Program-made: the position numbers and the translations under genes
The notes under the pieces: model-generated
What the model was told of the DNA's origin: nothing
Database searches by the model: none
Seen by the model: the letters and a program-made list of their open reading frames with translations, nothing else
Shown: piece by piece, positions 10,201 through 16,816 of the stretch
How the letters are laid out: each line of letters begins with the position of its first letter
How positions within the stretch are numbered: the first letter of the stretch is position 1
NCBI GenBank assembly: GCA_900768755.1
Contig: CAAGDV010000030.1
Span: 1 to 64,000 of the forward strand
Direction of reading: 5' to 3'
Length of the DNA: 64,000 bases
Source of the DNA: Lachnospiraceae bacterium
GTDB taxonomy: Bacteria; Bacillota; Clostridia; Lachnospirales; Lachnospiraceae

Positions 10201-11175
10201 ATTTCCCGCTCCGTCCTCCGCAAAACAGCGCACAGAATTCGACGGGAGTCCGTCCTTAACCGAAAAATAAGTGTACCTGCCGTTCTCGTATCGGGCGATT
10301 CCGGCGTCGTTGGTTCCAATCCAAAGCCTCCCCCTGCTGTCAACCATCATTGACACGACATTCACAAGGCCTCCTTCGCGTATGAACTCAAATCTCTGAC
10401 CATCATATCTTGTAAGCCCTGCGTAACTGCCAATCCATATGTATCCGTCGTCCGTCTCGCAGATTGTGTTTGCCTCAGAGGATACCATGCCGTTAGTATT
10501 GTTATATATTTTGGCAACAATACTATTCCGGTCAGTTTCCGTTTCCTCCGCGCTTGTCCTTACGGGAGCCAGCAAAGACATCGTAGTGATTCCTGCCAAA
10601 AGAACAACACTAAGAGCTCTTCCCATGCTTTTTTTATTCCCGGACAGCTTCTTAAGAAGGAAGATTACGGGATATGCTGCAAGCATGCAGAGCTGCTTGT
10701 CAATTATCTCAACTACTGCCTCTCCCGCAAGCGCCGGGACAACCTTGCCCGTGTTGTACCACTTCAGCATGTCCACCAGGGTATCTCCCCAGATGTTTTT
10801 GGTATAACCGTCAAAAAATAAAAGATTAAAAGGAGTGTATGCAATCGTGCAGATAATTCCCAGCCAGAAGGCGGAAATCACCGCCCGGATAATCGTATCA
10901 AAATATTTACGTCTCACAAAAATATGTATCACAAGAACAATAATCAGGCCGACCGATAAATATGCCAGGTCGCTTATCACAAAGGAACTTCCGTGCAGGC
11001 TGCCGCACACGCACACGGCCATTCCGCCCCATAAACCTGCAAAATATACAGCCACAAAAGTTCCTGCCATATCAAATCTGATAGGAAGCTGTAAGTAATC
11101 GGCAAGCATTCCTCCCAATACATTCAATACAATTCCCAATACCGTAATCAGAATTTTTTGTATATTATTTTTCAC
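7276..11175 (-). CDS. Membrane receptor: TM domain, regulator propellers, HD-GYP phosphodiesterase and receiver
   Basis: This 1299-residue protein starts with about 220 residues of membrane helices. The segment FDMAGTFVAVYFAGLWGG recalls an ECF S-component. A large extracytoplasmic part (about 225-830) follows, built from about a dozen two-component-regulator propeller blades with W-I/V-G-T cores such as DDGYIWIGSYAGLTRYDG, probably two seven-bladed propellers. Next come a Y_Y_Y-like domain, one membrane helix (about 918-945), a coiled coil, an HD-GYP domain (HDVGK at about 1034, GYP at about 1095) and a receiver domain with phospho-Asp at about 1227 (LILLDVC). HD-GYP domains hydrolyse cyclic di-GMP. 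Propellers of this type sense carbohydrates in Bacteroides hybrid sensors; sugar sensing here is inference. The start is GTG with GGGGGG upstream. Confidence 0.9.
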   Translation of the reverse strand: MKNNIQKILITVLGIVLNVLGGMLADYLQLPIRFDMAGTFVAVYFAGLWGGMAVCVCGSLHGSSFVISDLAYLSVGLIIVLVIHIFVRRKYFDTIIRAVISAFWLGIICTIAYTPFNLLFFDGYTKNIWGDTLVDMLKWYNTGKVVPALAGEAVVEIIDKQLCMLAAYPVIFLLKKLSGNKKSMGRALSVVLLAGITTMSLLAPVRTSAEETETDRNSIVAKIYNNTNGMVSSEANTICETDDGYIWIGSYAGLTRYDGQRFEFIREGGLVNVVSMMVDSRGRLWIGTNDAGIARYENGRYTYFSVKDGLPSNSVRCFAEDGAGNIYVGTSDRICKLGSDDSIEILNHDIFFAKYMVVYKNLLVVLDNNGGLYALDGENMKTLSGVSGSYFYYCLADTSKGLMVGTETGELFVLDSSDEGLFVRENIELGASVVCTLFEDSRKRIWVALDSGFGYIETDGVFHKMYYDDFPSSVVCFHEDYQGNIWAASSDYGVMKLSESPFYNLFDNSDAEGRVVNAVVLYDGDYYCGTDDGLIILDGADYSTKTSGLTKKTEGYRVRSLFVDSSNQLWVCTYNGLWCYRNDGSTRGYNMTADRTTSDRFRCITELEDGTIVSGTADGINYIRDGEVAETLTAQNGLGNTQILSIAEGWDGNVWAGSDGSGIYVISGNQLVRNYTVGDGLSSNIILRIIPCNKGYLIVTSNSLCHIDEAGTVKKLTSFPYFNNYDIMLKDGEAFVTCSAGLYKVKLSELCNDNIGQPVLYSAAHGLLSGLTANAWNYIGSDGQMFLCANNGVIVFDEEMTEAPPNLKFGICSVECNGNLLEPNGTGTYVAPEDAGSISVHASVRNYAFSDVKVRFFVQELEDNPDIMDWDEVQPIQLQKSDFTSYHICLQILDNSGTKVLREKIYILEKEMHPWDEPIFKIYFWSACVEIFLFAIFNIVCMVLYVIRKNELEQNKIELEKRVFEQTRELSLQQKKIKDIFTRTVTALSEAVDAKDRYTSGHSKRVAEYAFMIAGRLGKDRDEQELIYRAGLLHDVGKIRVPAEIINKPGRLTEEEYNTIKIHPMTGYHILRGISDDNSIAIGAKYHHERYDGKGYPNGLAGEKIPEIARILAVADAYDAMASNRSYRNVLPQEVVRNEIENGRGTQFDPKIADIMLEMIDEDKAYEMRQSDTTQKYILTIDNEEENNRVIENIMQDEAMYNVVSATSGREALQIMQHQKFDLILLDVCMNDMESVEIVRLIKESYRTPVVLITADKAFDNSKEFEAHGCNDYITKPVFPLLIKEVIHNMTERYTDKTD

Positions 11176-11232
11176 GATATTCCCCCCGTTTCATCGTCAA
11201 AATATGTACAAATCACACATAATATCATTTTA

Positions 11233-11260
11233 ATTATACCATATAATATCTTAATCGCAA
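11233..11260 (-). promoter_or_regulatory. Promoter of the HD-GYP receptor gene
   Basis: On the minus strand TTGCGA (11255-11260), a 16-base spacer and TATAAT (11233-11238) lie 58 bases before the GTG start. Confidence 0.7.
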
Positions 11261-11305
11261 AAGTTTTTTAAAAAAATTGCCCTGTCCGAAAATTTCAGGT
11301 CAGCC

Positions 11306-11334
11306 TTGACTAATCTGAAAAAAAGAAGTACAAT
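11306..11334 (+). promoter_or_regulatory. Promoter of the thiamine-riboswitch operon
   Basis: TTGACT (11306-11311), a 17-base spacer and TACAAT (11329-11334) lie immediately before the riboswitch. Transcription would begin at about 11341, at the first base of the aptamer region. Confidence 0.82.
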
Positions 11335-11342
11335 GCTTTTCG

Positions 11343-11443
11343 CAAGGGGAGCCGGGAGAGCCCGGCTGAGAGGAGACTACCCCAATGTCTTGACCCTGGG
11401 ATTTGTCCCATACCTGATCCGGGTAATGCCGGCGTAGGAATGT
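11343..11443 (+). promoter_or_regulatory. TPP (THI-box) riboswitch aptamer
   Basis: The conserved THI elements appear in order: GGGGAGCC, a GC-rich hairpin, GGCTGAGAGG (from about 11363), a variable P3 arm, ACCTGATCCGGGTAATGCC and GCGTAGGAA. Thiamine pyrophosphate binding would stabilise the aptamer and favour the downstream terminator, shutting off the uptake operon when thiamine is sufficient. With the promoter and terminator it fills most of the long gap between the divergent genes. Confidence 0.95.
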
Positions 11444-11488
11444 ATATAGTCACAGCTTTATTTTGATGCGCTTTTATACAGCCTTGCC

Positions 11489-11516
11489 ACTTCGGATTAA
11501 TCCGGAGTTTTTTTTT
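11489..11516 (+). terminator. Riboswitch expression-platform terminator
   Basis: Stem ACTTCGGA/TCCGGAGT with loop TTAA (11489-11508) is followed by a run of nine T. It lies between the TPP aptamer and the first gene, as expected for transcription-termination control. Confidence 0.85.
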
Positions 11517-11538
11517 ACTATTTTTTTGGAGGTTTAAT

Positions 11539-11835
11539 ATGAATGCAAATGTTGCGATTCAGGTTCTGCCCAATGTGACAGACGACGCAGAGGTTGTCCG
11601 TATTGTGGACGAGGTAATCGACTACATAAAGAGCACCGGCTGCACTTATTATGTAGGTCCCTCTGAGACATCCATCGAGGGCGACTACGAAGAGCTTATG
11701 GAGATTGTAAAGAATTGCCAGTACGTTGCCGCAAAGGCCGGCTGCAACAAGGTCTACACCTATGTAAAAATAACTTACGCTCCGAATGATAAGGTTCTGA
11801 CGATTGATGAAAAAGTTACAAAACACCACCAATAA
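11539..11835 (+). CDS. MTH1187/YkoF-type thiamine-binding protein
   Basis: This 98-residue protein matches the small MTH1187 family (formerly DUF77), with the typical start VAIQVLPN and the central segment YYVGPSETSIEGDYEELMEI. Members form small ferredoxin-like beta-alpha-beta folds, and YkoF-type relatives bind thiamine or its hydroxymethylpyrimidine (HMP) moiety in the cytoplasm. Its place as first gene behind the TPP riboswitch supports a role in handling the imported pyrimidine or thiamine. GGAGG lies 8 bases before the ATG. The stop codon lies inside the following permease gene (29-base overlap), which indicates translational coupling. Confidence 0.9.
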   Translation: MNANVAIQVLPNVTDDAEVVRIVDEVIDYIKSTGCTYYVGPSETSIEGDYEELMEIVKNCQYVAAKAGCNKVYTYVKITYAPNDKVLTIDEKVTKHHQ

Positions 11836-12592
11836 CACAATCAACAAAATAGTACCGCCAATCATTGCGATAATCGCGTTGCTCGGCTTCTGGCAGTTTC
11901 TGTCCGTATCCGACATAATGCCGTCCTTTATGATGCCCTCGCCTTTGAAGGTCTTACGTGCATTCATATCCGACTGGAATATCCTCTGGGAGCACGCAGC
12001 CACGACACTTCGGGAAGCGTTTCTGGGACTTTTTTTCGGAATACTTTTAAGCTTCATTATCTCTGTGGCGATGGACGCCTGCACCCCGATATACAATGCG
12101 CTCTATCCGATTATCGTTATCACGCAGACCATTCCCTCAATCGCCATTGCGCCGCTTCTGACGCTGTGGCTCGGTTACGGCGACGCGGCCAAAGTCGTGC
12201 TTGTTACAATCACAACCTTTTTCCCCGTGACCGTGGGATTGCTGGACGGCTTCCGCTCCGTGGATTCGGACGCCGTTAACCTTCTGAAGTCTATGGGCGC
12301 GGGACCGGTAAAACGGTTTATCCATATCAAAATACCGTATTCATTGGGATATTTTTTCTCGGGACTTAAGATATCTGCCGCCTACGCCATCGTGGGCGCG
12401 GTCATCTCGGAGTGGCTCGGTGGTACAAAAGGACTCGGCGTATTTATGACCAGAGTCCGCAAATCATTTGCATACGACAGACTTTTTTCCGTAATAATTT
12501 TCATCTCGGCAATCAGTCTGATTCTTATGCTGTTCATCACACTGCTAAAATGGCTTATCATGCCATGGGAAAGGAAAAGAAAATGCGAATAA
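11807..12592 (+). CDS. ABC transporter permease, thiamine-precursor uptake (ThiX-like)
   Basis: The 261-residue protein has six membrane helices and the SsuC/TauC-type permease core, including the coupling-helix motif with the EAA-like sequence SMGAGPVKRFIHIKIPYSLG (about 160-180). It pairs with the binding protein and ATPase encoded next. Given the TPP riboswitch, the imported compound is probably HMP or a formylaminopyrimidine precursor. I placed the start at the ATG at 11807; a TTG codon just before it is less likely. It overlaps both neighbours, a sign of tight coupling. Confidence 0.92.
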   Translation: MKKLQNTTNNTINKIVPPIIAIIALLGFWQFLSVSDIMPSFMMPSPLKVLRAFISDWNILWEHAATTLREAFLGLFFGILLSFIISVAMDACTPIYNALYPIIVITQTIPSIAIAPLLTLWLGYGDAAKVVLVTITTFFPVTVGLLDGFRSVDSDAVNLLKSMGAGPVKRFIHIKIPYSLGYFFSGLKISAAYAIVGAVISEWLGGTKGLGVFMTRVRKSFAYDRLFSVIIFISAISLILMLFITLLKWLIMPWERKRKCE

Positions 12593-13587
12593 GCAAAAAA
12601 ATATGTCTCATTGCAGCCTTTGTCATGCTGCTCACATGCACAACAGCGTGCAAAAACAATACCAAGACTAACGATAACAAGGATTCGGTAACACTTATGC
12701 TCGACTGGACCCCTAACACCAACCACACCGGATTCTACGTTGCCCTGGAGAAGGGCTATTTTGACGAGGCGGGAATTGACCTGACAATAGTTGAGTGCTC
12801 AGAGGCAGGCGCTGAAGCTGCGGTTGCCGACGGAAGCGTACAGTTCGGAATCAGTTTTCAGGATTATCTCGTGCCCGCTTTCTCGGCGGAGGATTCCGAA
12901 AAGCTCCCCGTAACTGCGGTTGCGGCAATAATCCAGCACAACACCTCGGGAATAATCTCAGCCAAAGAATCCGGAATCACTTCTCCAAAATACATGGCGG
13001 GACATTCCTATGCCACCTGGGAGATGCCTATTGAACAGGCAATCATCAAAAAGGTTGTGACGGACGACGGCGGAAACTATGACGATGTAGAACTCATCGC
13101 GCAGTATGTTGAAAATATTATCGCCGCCCTCACGTCAGGAATCGACAGCGTATGGATTTATTATGCCTGGGACGGAATCGCCTGCGAGAAGGCAGATTTT
13201 GACTTCAATTTCTTTTATTTTGCCGACTATGCGGATGAGCTTGACGACTACAGCCCGATTATCATTGCCAACAACGACTTTTTGGACAAAAATCCCGATG
13301 TTGCCAAAAGATTTATGAGCGCCGTTTCAAAGGGATATAATTACGCAATTGAGAATCCCGAGGAAGCCGCCCGTATCCTTGTTGCTGCCAACGAAGGCAT
13401 AGACCTTGAACTTGCAATCGAAAGCCAGAAATGGCTTGCCGGAAAGTATAAGGATGATGCTTCCAAGTGGGGAATAATTGATGCTGCCCGCTGGGATGCT
13501 TTCTATAAGTGGGTATACGAGAACGGACTCTGTGAATATGAGATTCCTGCCGGATTTGGTTTTAGCAACAATTACCTTCCGGAATAG
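12583..13587 (+). CDS. Substrate-binding lipoprotein, NMT1/THI5 family (ThiY-like)
   Basis: The 334-residue precursor starts with a lipoprotein signal, lipobox LTCTTAC about 20 residues in, followed by a Thr/Asn/Asp-rich linker. The mature protein begins VTLMLDWTPNTNHTGFYVAL, the diagnostic start of pyrimidine-precursor binding proteins (ThiY, THI5/NMT1-like), and continues GYFDEAGIDLTIVE. It would capture HMP or N-formyl-aminomethylpyrimidine outside the membrane for the adjacent permease. Upstream in-frame codons exist back to 12412, but the signal peptide and the ribosome binding site GGAAAAG fix the start here, overlapping the permease end by 10 bases. Confidence 0.93.
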   Translation: MRISKKICLIAAFVMLLTCTTACKNNTKTNDNKDSVTLMLDWTPNTNHTGFYVALEKGYFDEAGIDLTIVECSEAGAEAAVADGSVQFGISFQDYLVPAFSAEDSEKLPVTAVAAIIQHNTSGIISAKESGITSPKYMAGHSYATWEMPIEQAIIKKVVTDDGGNYDDVELIAQYVENIIAALTSGIDSVWIYYAWDGIACEKADFDFNFFYFADYADELDDYSPIIIANNDFLDKNPDVAKRFMSAVSKGYNYAIENPEEAARILVAANEGIDLELAIESQKWLAGKYKDDASKWGIIDAARWDAFYKWVYENGLCEYEIPAGFGFSNNYLPE

Positions 13588-13617
13588 CATTTATTCTGTT
13601 GACGCGGAGAAATAAAA

Positions 13618-14367
13618 ATGGCATTATTAAATACGGAGAATATTACAGTTTCATACGACGGCAAAACAATAATCCGGGATGTTTCGATAGAACTTTGCGA
13701 GGGCGAACTGGTAAGTCTTCTCGGCAGAAGCGGAAGCGGCAAAACAACCTTGTTCAATGTTATCTCGGGGCTTCTTACGCCGGATTGCGGTCATGTGTAC
13801 CTTGACGGTGCGGACATCACCGGCATCTGCGGAAGCGTAAGCTACATGCTTCAGAAGGATTTGCTTCTCCCGTACAAGACCATAATCGACAATGTATCAC
13901 TCCCTCTGGTTCTTCGCAAAATGAGCCGCAAAAAATCCCGCGAGACCGCATCCCGGTATCTGGATGAATTTGGGCTTACGGACACTGAAAAAAAATATCC
14001 CAACGAGCTTTCCGGGGGAATGCGCCAGCGCGCCGCGCTTTTGCGCACATATCTTTTTTCAAACCGTGTAGCGTTGCTTGATGAGCCCTTTTCGGCTCTC
14101 GATAAGATAACCAAGGATTCCATGCACGACTGGTACATCAACATCATGAAACAGATTAAGCTTTCGACGCTTTTTATCACCCATGATATTGACGAGGCAA
14201 TTCTTTTGTCGGACAGAATATATATTCTCGGAGGCGAGCCCGCCGGGATAACCGACGAGATACTTATTGAGCCTTCGGATGTGCGAAGCAGGCATTTGAT
14301 GCTGTCACCCAATTTTCTCCGCTATAAAAAACAGATAATGGATGCCATTGGAGTTGTCACAGAATGA
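13618..14367 (+). CDS. ABC transporter ATPase, thiamine-precursor uptake (ThiZ-like)
   Basis: This 249-residue ATPase has Walker A GRSGSGKTT (about 37-45), a signature LSGGMRQR, Walker B VALLDEPFSALD and the H-loop ITHD. The sequence is of the SsuB/TauB/ThiZ class that partners SsuC-type permeases. It energises import by the two preceding gene products. It is 30 bases after the binding protein and shares a 4-base ATGA overlap with the phosphopantetheinyl transferase that follows. Confidence 0.95.
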   Translation: MALLNTENITVSYDGKTIIRDVSIELCEGELVSLLGRSGSGKTTLFNVISGLLTPDCGHVYLDGADITGICGSVSYMLQKDLLLPYKTIIDNVSLPLVLRKMSRKKSRETASRYLDEFGLTDTEKKYPNELSGGMRQRAALLRTYLFSNRVALLDEPFSALDKITKDSMHDWYINIMKQIKLSTLFITHDIDEAILLSDRIYILGGEPAGITDEILIEPSDVRSRHLMLSPNFLRYKKQIMDAIGVVTE

Positions 14368-14984
14368 TATATCTTTTTAACGAATACCCGCAGATAACCG
14401 ACGCGATTCTTTCGGAGCTTATTTGTAAGCTCCCTACAAAACGCAGGGATAAGGCTTTACGCTTCCGCCATAACGGCGGGCGTATCTCCTGCGCCATCGG
14501 TTATCTGCTTTTTCTTTACGGTTACCGCAGCCTGTTTCAAAAAAACGATTTGCCCGACTGGAGTATACACCCGTCAGGCAAACCGTATCTTTCGGACGAA
14601 TCCGGTATTTTCTTTAACATAAGCCACTGTAACGGGGCGTGCGCGTGTATTCTGGGCGCGTCTCCCGTCGGAATTGATATCCAGGACAGCCGCAGCTTTA
14701 AACTGAGGCAGGCCCTAAAGACCTGTTCGGAATCTGAGGTTCGCCGGATTGAAGCTTCGGACAATCCATCCCTTGAATTCTGCCGCATCTGGTCGATAAA
14801 AGAATGCCTCTCAAAGGTCACCGGGGAAGGAATATTCCGCGATATCCGACATATAAGCGCGGATGAATCATGCTGCCGCACATTCTTTATCCCACCCGAC
14901 AAATACATGACTGCATCGGGAAGCGGCGCGGACACCGACTACAACGTGGTAAGCCTTTCAGTCTCTGACCTTCTTTCCCTGTAA
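14364..14984 (+). CDS. 4'-phosphopantetheinyl transferase (Sfp/Gsp type)
   Basis: The 206-residue protein carries the two family motifs: GIDIQDS (about 108-114), which contributes the Mg-binding Asp, and FCRIWSIKECLSKVTGEGI (about 140), the (W/F)-x3-KE-x3-K motif. It transfers the phosphopantetheine arm of CoA to a serine of carrier proteins. It is translationally coupled to the thiamine-type ABC ATPase although the pathways are unrelated. The only visible carrier protein of non-fatty-acid type in the window is at 36936-37163, a possible target. A hairpin separates it from convergent argS. Confidence 0.93.
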   Translation: MIYLFNEYPQITDAILSELICKLPTKRRDKALRFRHNGGRISCAIGYLLFLYGYRSLFQKNDLPDWSIHPSGKPYLSDESGIFFNISHCNGACACILGASPVGIDIQDSRSFKLRQALKTCSESEVRRIEASDNPSLEFCRIWSIKECLSKVTGEGIFRDIRHISADESCCRTFFIPPDKYMTASGSGADTDYNVVSLSVSDLLSL

Positions 14985-15001
14985 TCTGCAATTTCGGTAT
15001 G

Positions 15002-15027
15002 AAAAGCGGCTGCATTTTTGCAGCCGC
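15002..15027 (-). terminator. Terminator after argS (convergent junction)
   Basis: A 9-bp perfect stem (15006-15014 with 15019-15027, GCGGCTGCA arm) with a four-base loop is followed on the minus strand by four T. It lies between the convergent phosphopantetheinyl transferase and argS genes and has no T tract on the plus strand. Confidence 0.7.
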
Positions 15028-15033
15028 ATAGCA

Positions 15034-16800
15034 TTACATTCTCTCAGGCGCATCAAATCCAAGCACGCCGATACATGCACCAAGAACATCCTTTGTGAGG
15101 GTGATGAGTGCGATATAGGCTTTTTTTCTATCCTCATCAGACTCCGCAAGAATTCGTGTCTCGTGATAGAAATGGTTAAACGCATTCGACAAATCAAACA
15201 CATACTTGCATATCTTATGCGGCGCCATCTCCTCAAATGCCTGAACCATAACCTCATTGAATTTGGCAAGTTCAAGCATGAGCGAAGTCTCGCTCTCGCT
15301 GTCCGGATTGTTGATTACAAGCCCTTCACCGGAATTCTGTCCTTCTTCGTATTTTTTGATAATTGATTTGATACGGACAATGGTGTAGAGGATGTACGGT
15401 CCGGTGTCTCCCTCAAATGATATGAATCTGTCTATATCAAAAATATAATCTTTTGACGCCTGATTTGAGAGGTCGCCGTATTTGAGTGCGGCAAGTCCTA
15501 CAATCTTTGCGGTCTCCCTTGCCTCTTCCTCATCAACCGTGCGGTTCTGCATTATTTTGTCATATACCGCGTCGTTGATTTCCTTTATCAGGTATTCAAG
15601 TCTCAAAACTCCGCCCTGCCTTGTCTTAAAAGGCTTTCCGTCGCTTCCGTTCATTGTTCCGAAACCGATGAAGTTGAGGCTTGTATTCTCGCGGACGATT
15701 CCCGCCTTCCTTGCAACCCTGAAAAACTGCGTATAGTGAAGCTCCTGCCTCTTATCAGCAAGGTAAATATACCGGCTCGGCGCATAGATTTTCTCGCGCT
15801 CTATAAGCGTTGCGAGGTCTGAAGTCTCGTAATTGGCTCCGCCGTCGGATTTGCGGACAATGCACGGAGGAAGTTCTTTTGTATCGGTGTCCTCCGAAAT
15901 ATCCACAACTATAGCCCCCTGGCTCTCATGCGCAATTCCCCTGTTTATCAGATCTTCAATCATATCCGGAATGTACGGCTGTGCGTCACTCTCTCCCTTC
16001 CACAAATCGAAGGAAACATTCAGACTGTCGTAATTTTTCTTAAGGTCGGCAATCGATACGGAAAGAATGTGCTTCCAGAGTGCGGTGTAGCCTCTGTGGC
16101 CGTTCTGCAAAAGAACAGTGGCCTGCTGTGCAGCTTTTTTGAATTCCTCATCCTCTTTTGACTTGCCGCTTGCAGTCGGATAAATCTCCTCAAGCTCCGA
16201 AATCGTAAAAGGTGCTTCAGCCGGGTATTCGCCGGTATAATTGTCATCAAAGTACACAAGCTCCGGCTTTCTTGATTTGAGTTCAACAATAATGAGGCCC
16301 ATCTGAAGACCCCAGTCGCCAAGGTGGACATCGCCTACGGTCTTATATCCGAGATACGAGCAGATTCTCTTTAAGCTCTCTCCGATAACCGCTGAGCGCA
16401 GATGTCCGATGTGAAGAGGTTTGGCAACGTTGGCTCCGCCGTAATCCAGAAAAACCAGCTCATCCTTAGGTTCGCAGTCGCATCCGTACGTGTCGGACTC
16501 CTGCATTTGTCTTACATAACTGCCCAAAAAATCAGGGCTTAGGGTAATGTTTATGAATCCCGGCTTAACGCACTCAAGCTTCTCAAAACGCGCATCACCC
16601 GAAAGGACTGCCGAAACCTCGTCCCCTATAATAAATGGCGCCTTTGAATATTTTTTTGCCGCTGCCATCGCACCGTTGCACTGAAACTGGCACAAATCGG
16701 GACGGTTGGACACTCCTGTTTTGCCGTAGGAGGCATCGTATCCGCATTTTACAAATGCATCGCTTAAAATATCTGAAATCTGGTCTAATAATTTTTTCAT
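15034..16800 (-). CDS. argS: Arginyl-tRNA synthetase
   Basis: The 588-residue class I synthetase has the N-terminal additional domain of ArgRS, the HIGH motif in ANVAKPLHIGHLRSAVIGES (about 127-147), and the C-terminal anticodon-binding DALR domain (NAFNHFYHETRIL). It has no canonical KMSKS, the GMNGSDGKPFKTRQGG loop playing that part as in many ArgRS. It charges tRNA-Arg in the cytoplasm. GGAGATTTCC precedes the ATG. It lies 16 bases after carB, so it is probably co-transcribed with carAB, linking arginine use with carbamoyl phosphate supply. Confidence 0.96.
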   Translation of the reverse strand: MKKLLDQISDILSDAFVKCGYDASYGKTGVSNRPDLCQFQCNGAMAAAKKYSKAPFIIGDEVSAVLSGDARFEKLECVKPGFINITLSPDFLGSYVRQMQESDTYGCDCEPKDELVFLDYGGANVAKPLHIGHLRSAVIGESLKRICSYLGYKTVGDVHLGDWGLQMGLIIVELKSRKPELVYFDDNYTGEYPAEAPFTISELEEIYPTASGKSKEDEEFKKAAQQATVLLQNGHRGYTALWKHILSVSIADLKKNYDSLNVSFDLWKGESDAQPYIPDMIEDLINRGIAHESQGAIVVDISEDTDTKELPPCIVRKSDGGANYETSDLATLIEREKIYAPSRYIYLADKRQELHYTQFFRVARKAGIVRENTSLNFIGFGTMNGSDGKPFKTRQGGVLRLEYLIKEINDAVYDKIMQNRTVDEEEARETAKIVGLAALKYGDLSNQASKDYIFDIDRFISFEGDTGPYILYTIVRIKSIIKKYEEGQNSGEGLVINNPDSESETSLMLELAKFNEVMVQAFEEMAPHKICKYVFDLSNAFNHFYHETRILAESDEDRKKAYIALITLTKDVLGACIGVLGFDAPERM

Positions 16801-16816
16801 GGAAATCTCCTGAAAT

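Noticed and set aside
9711..10259. 182-codon plus-strand frame inside the receptor gene
   Set aside because: Low-complexity Pro/Arg/His-rich composition typical of the reverse frame of a beta-propeller gene.
12412..12582. 57-codon extension of the thiamine-precursor binding protein
   Set aside because: It overlaps the permease gene in another frame and would bury the lipoprotein signal peptide.
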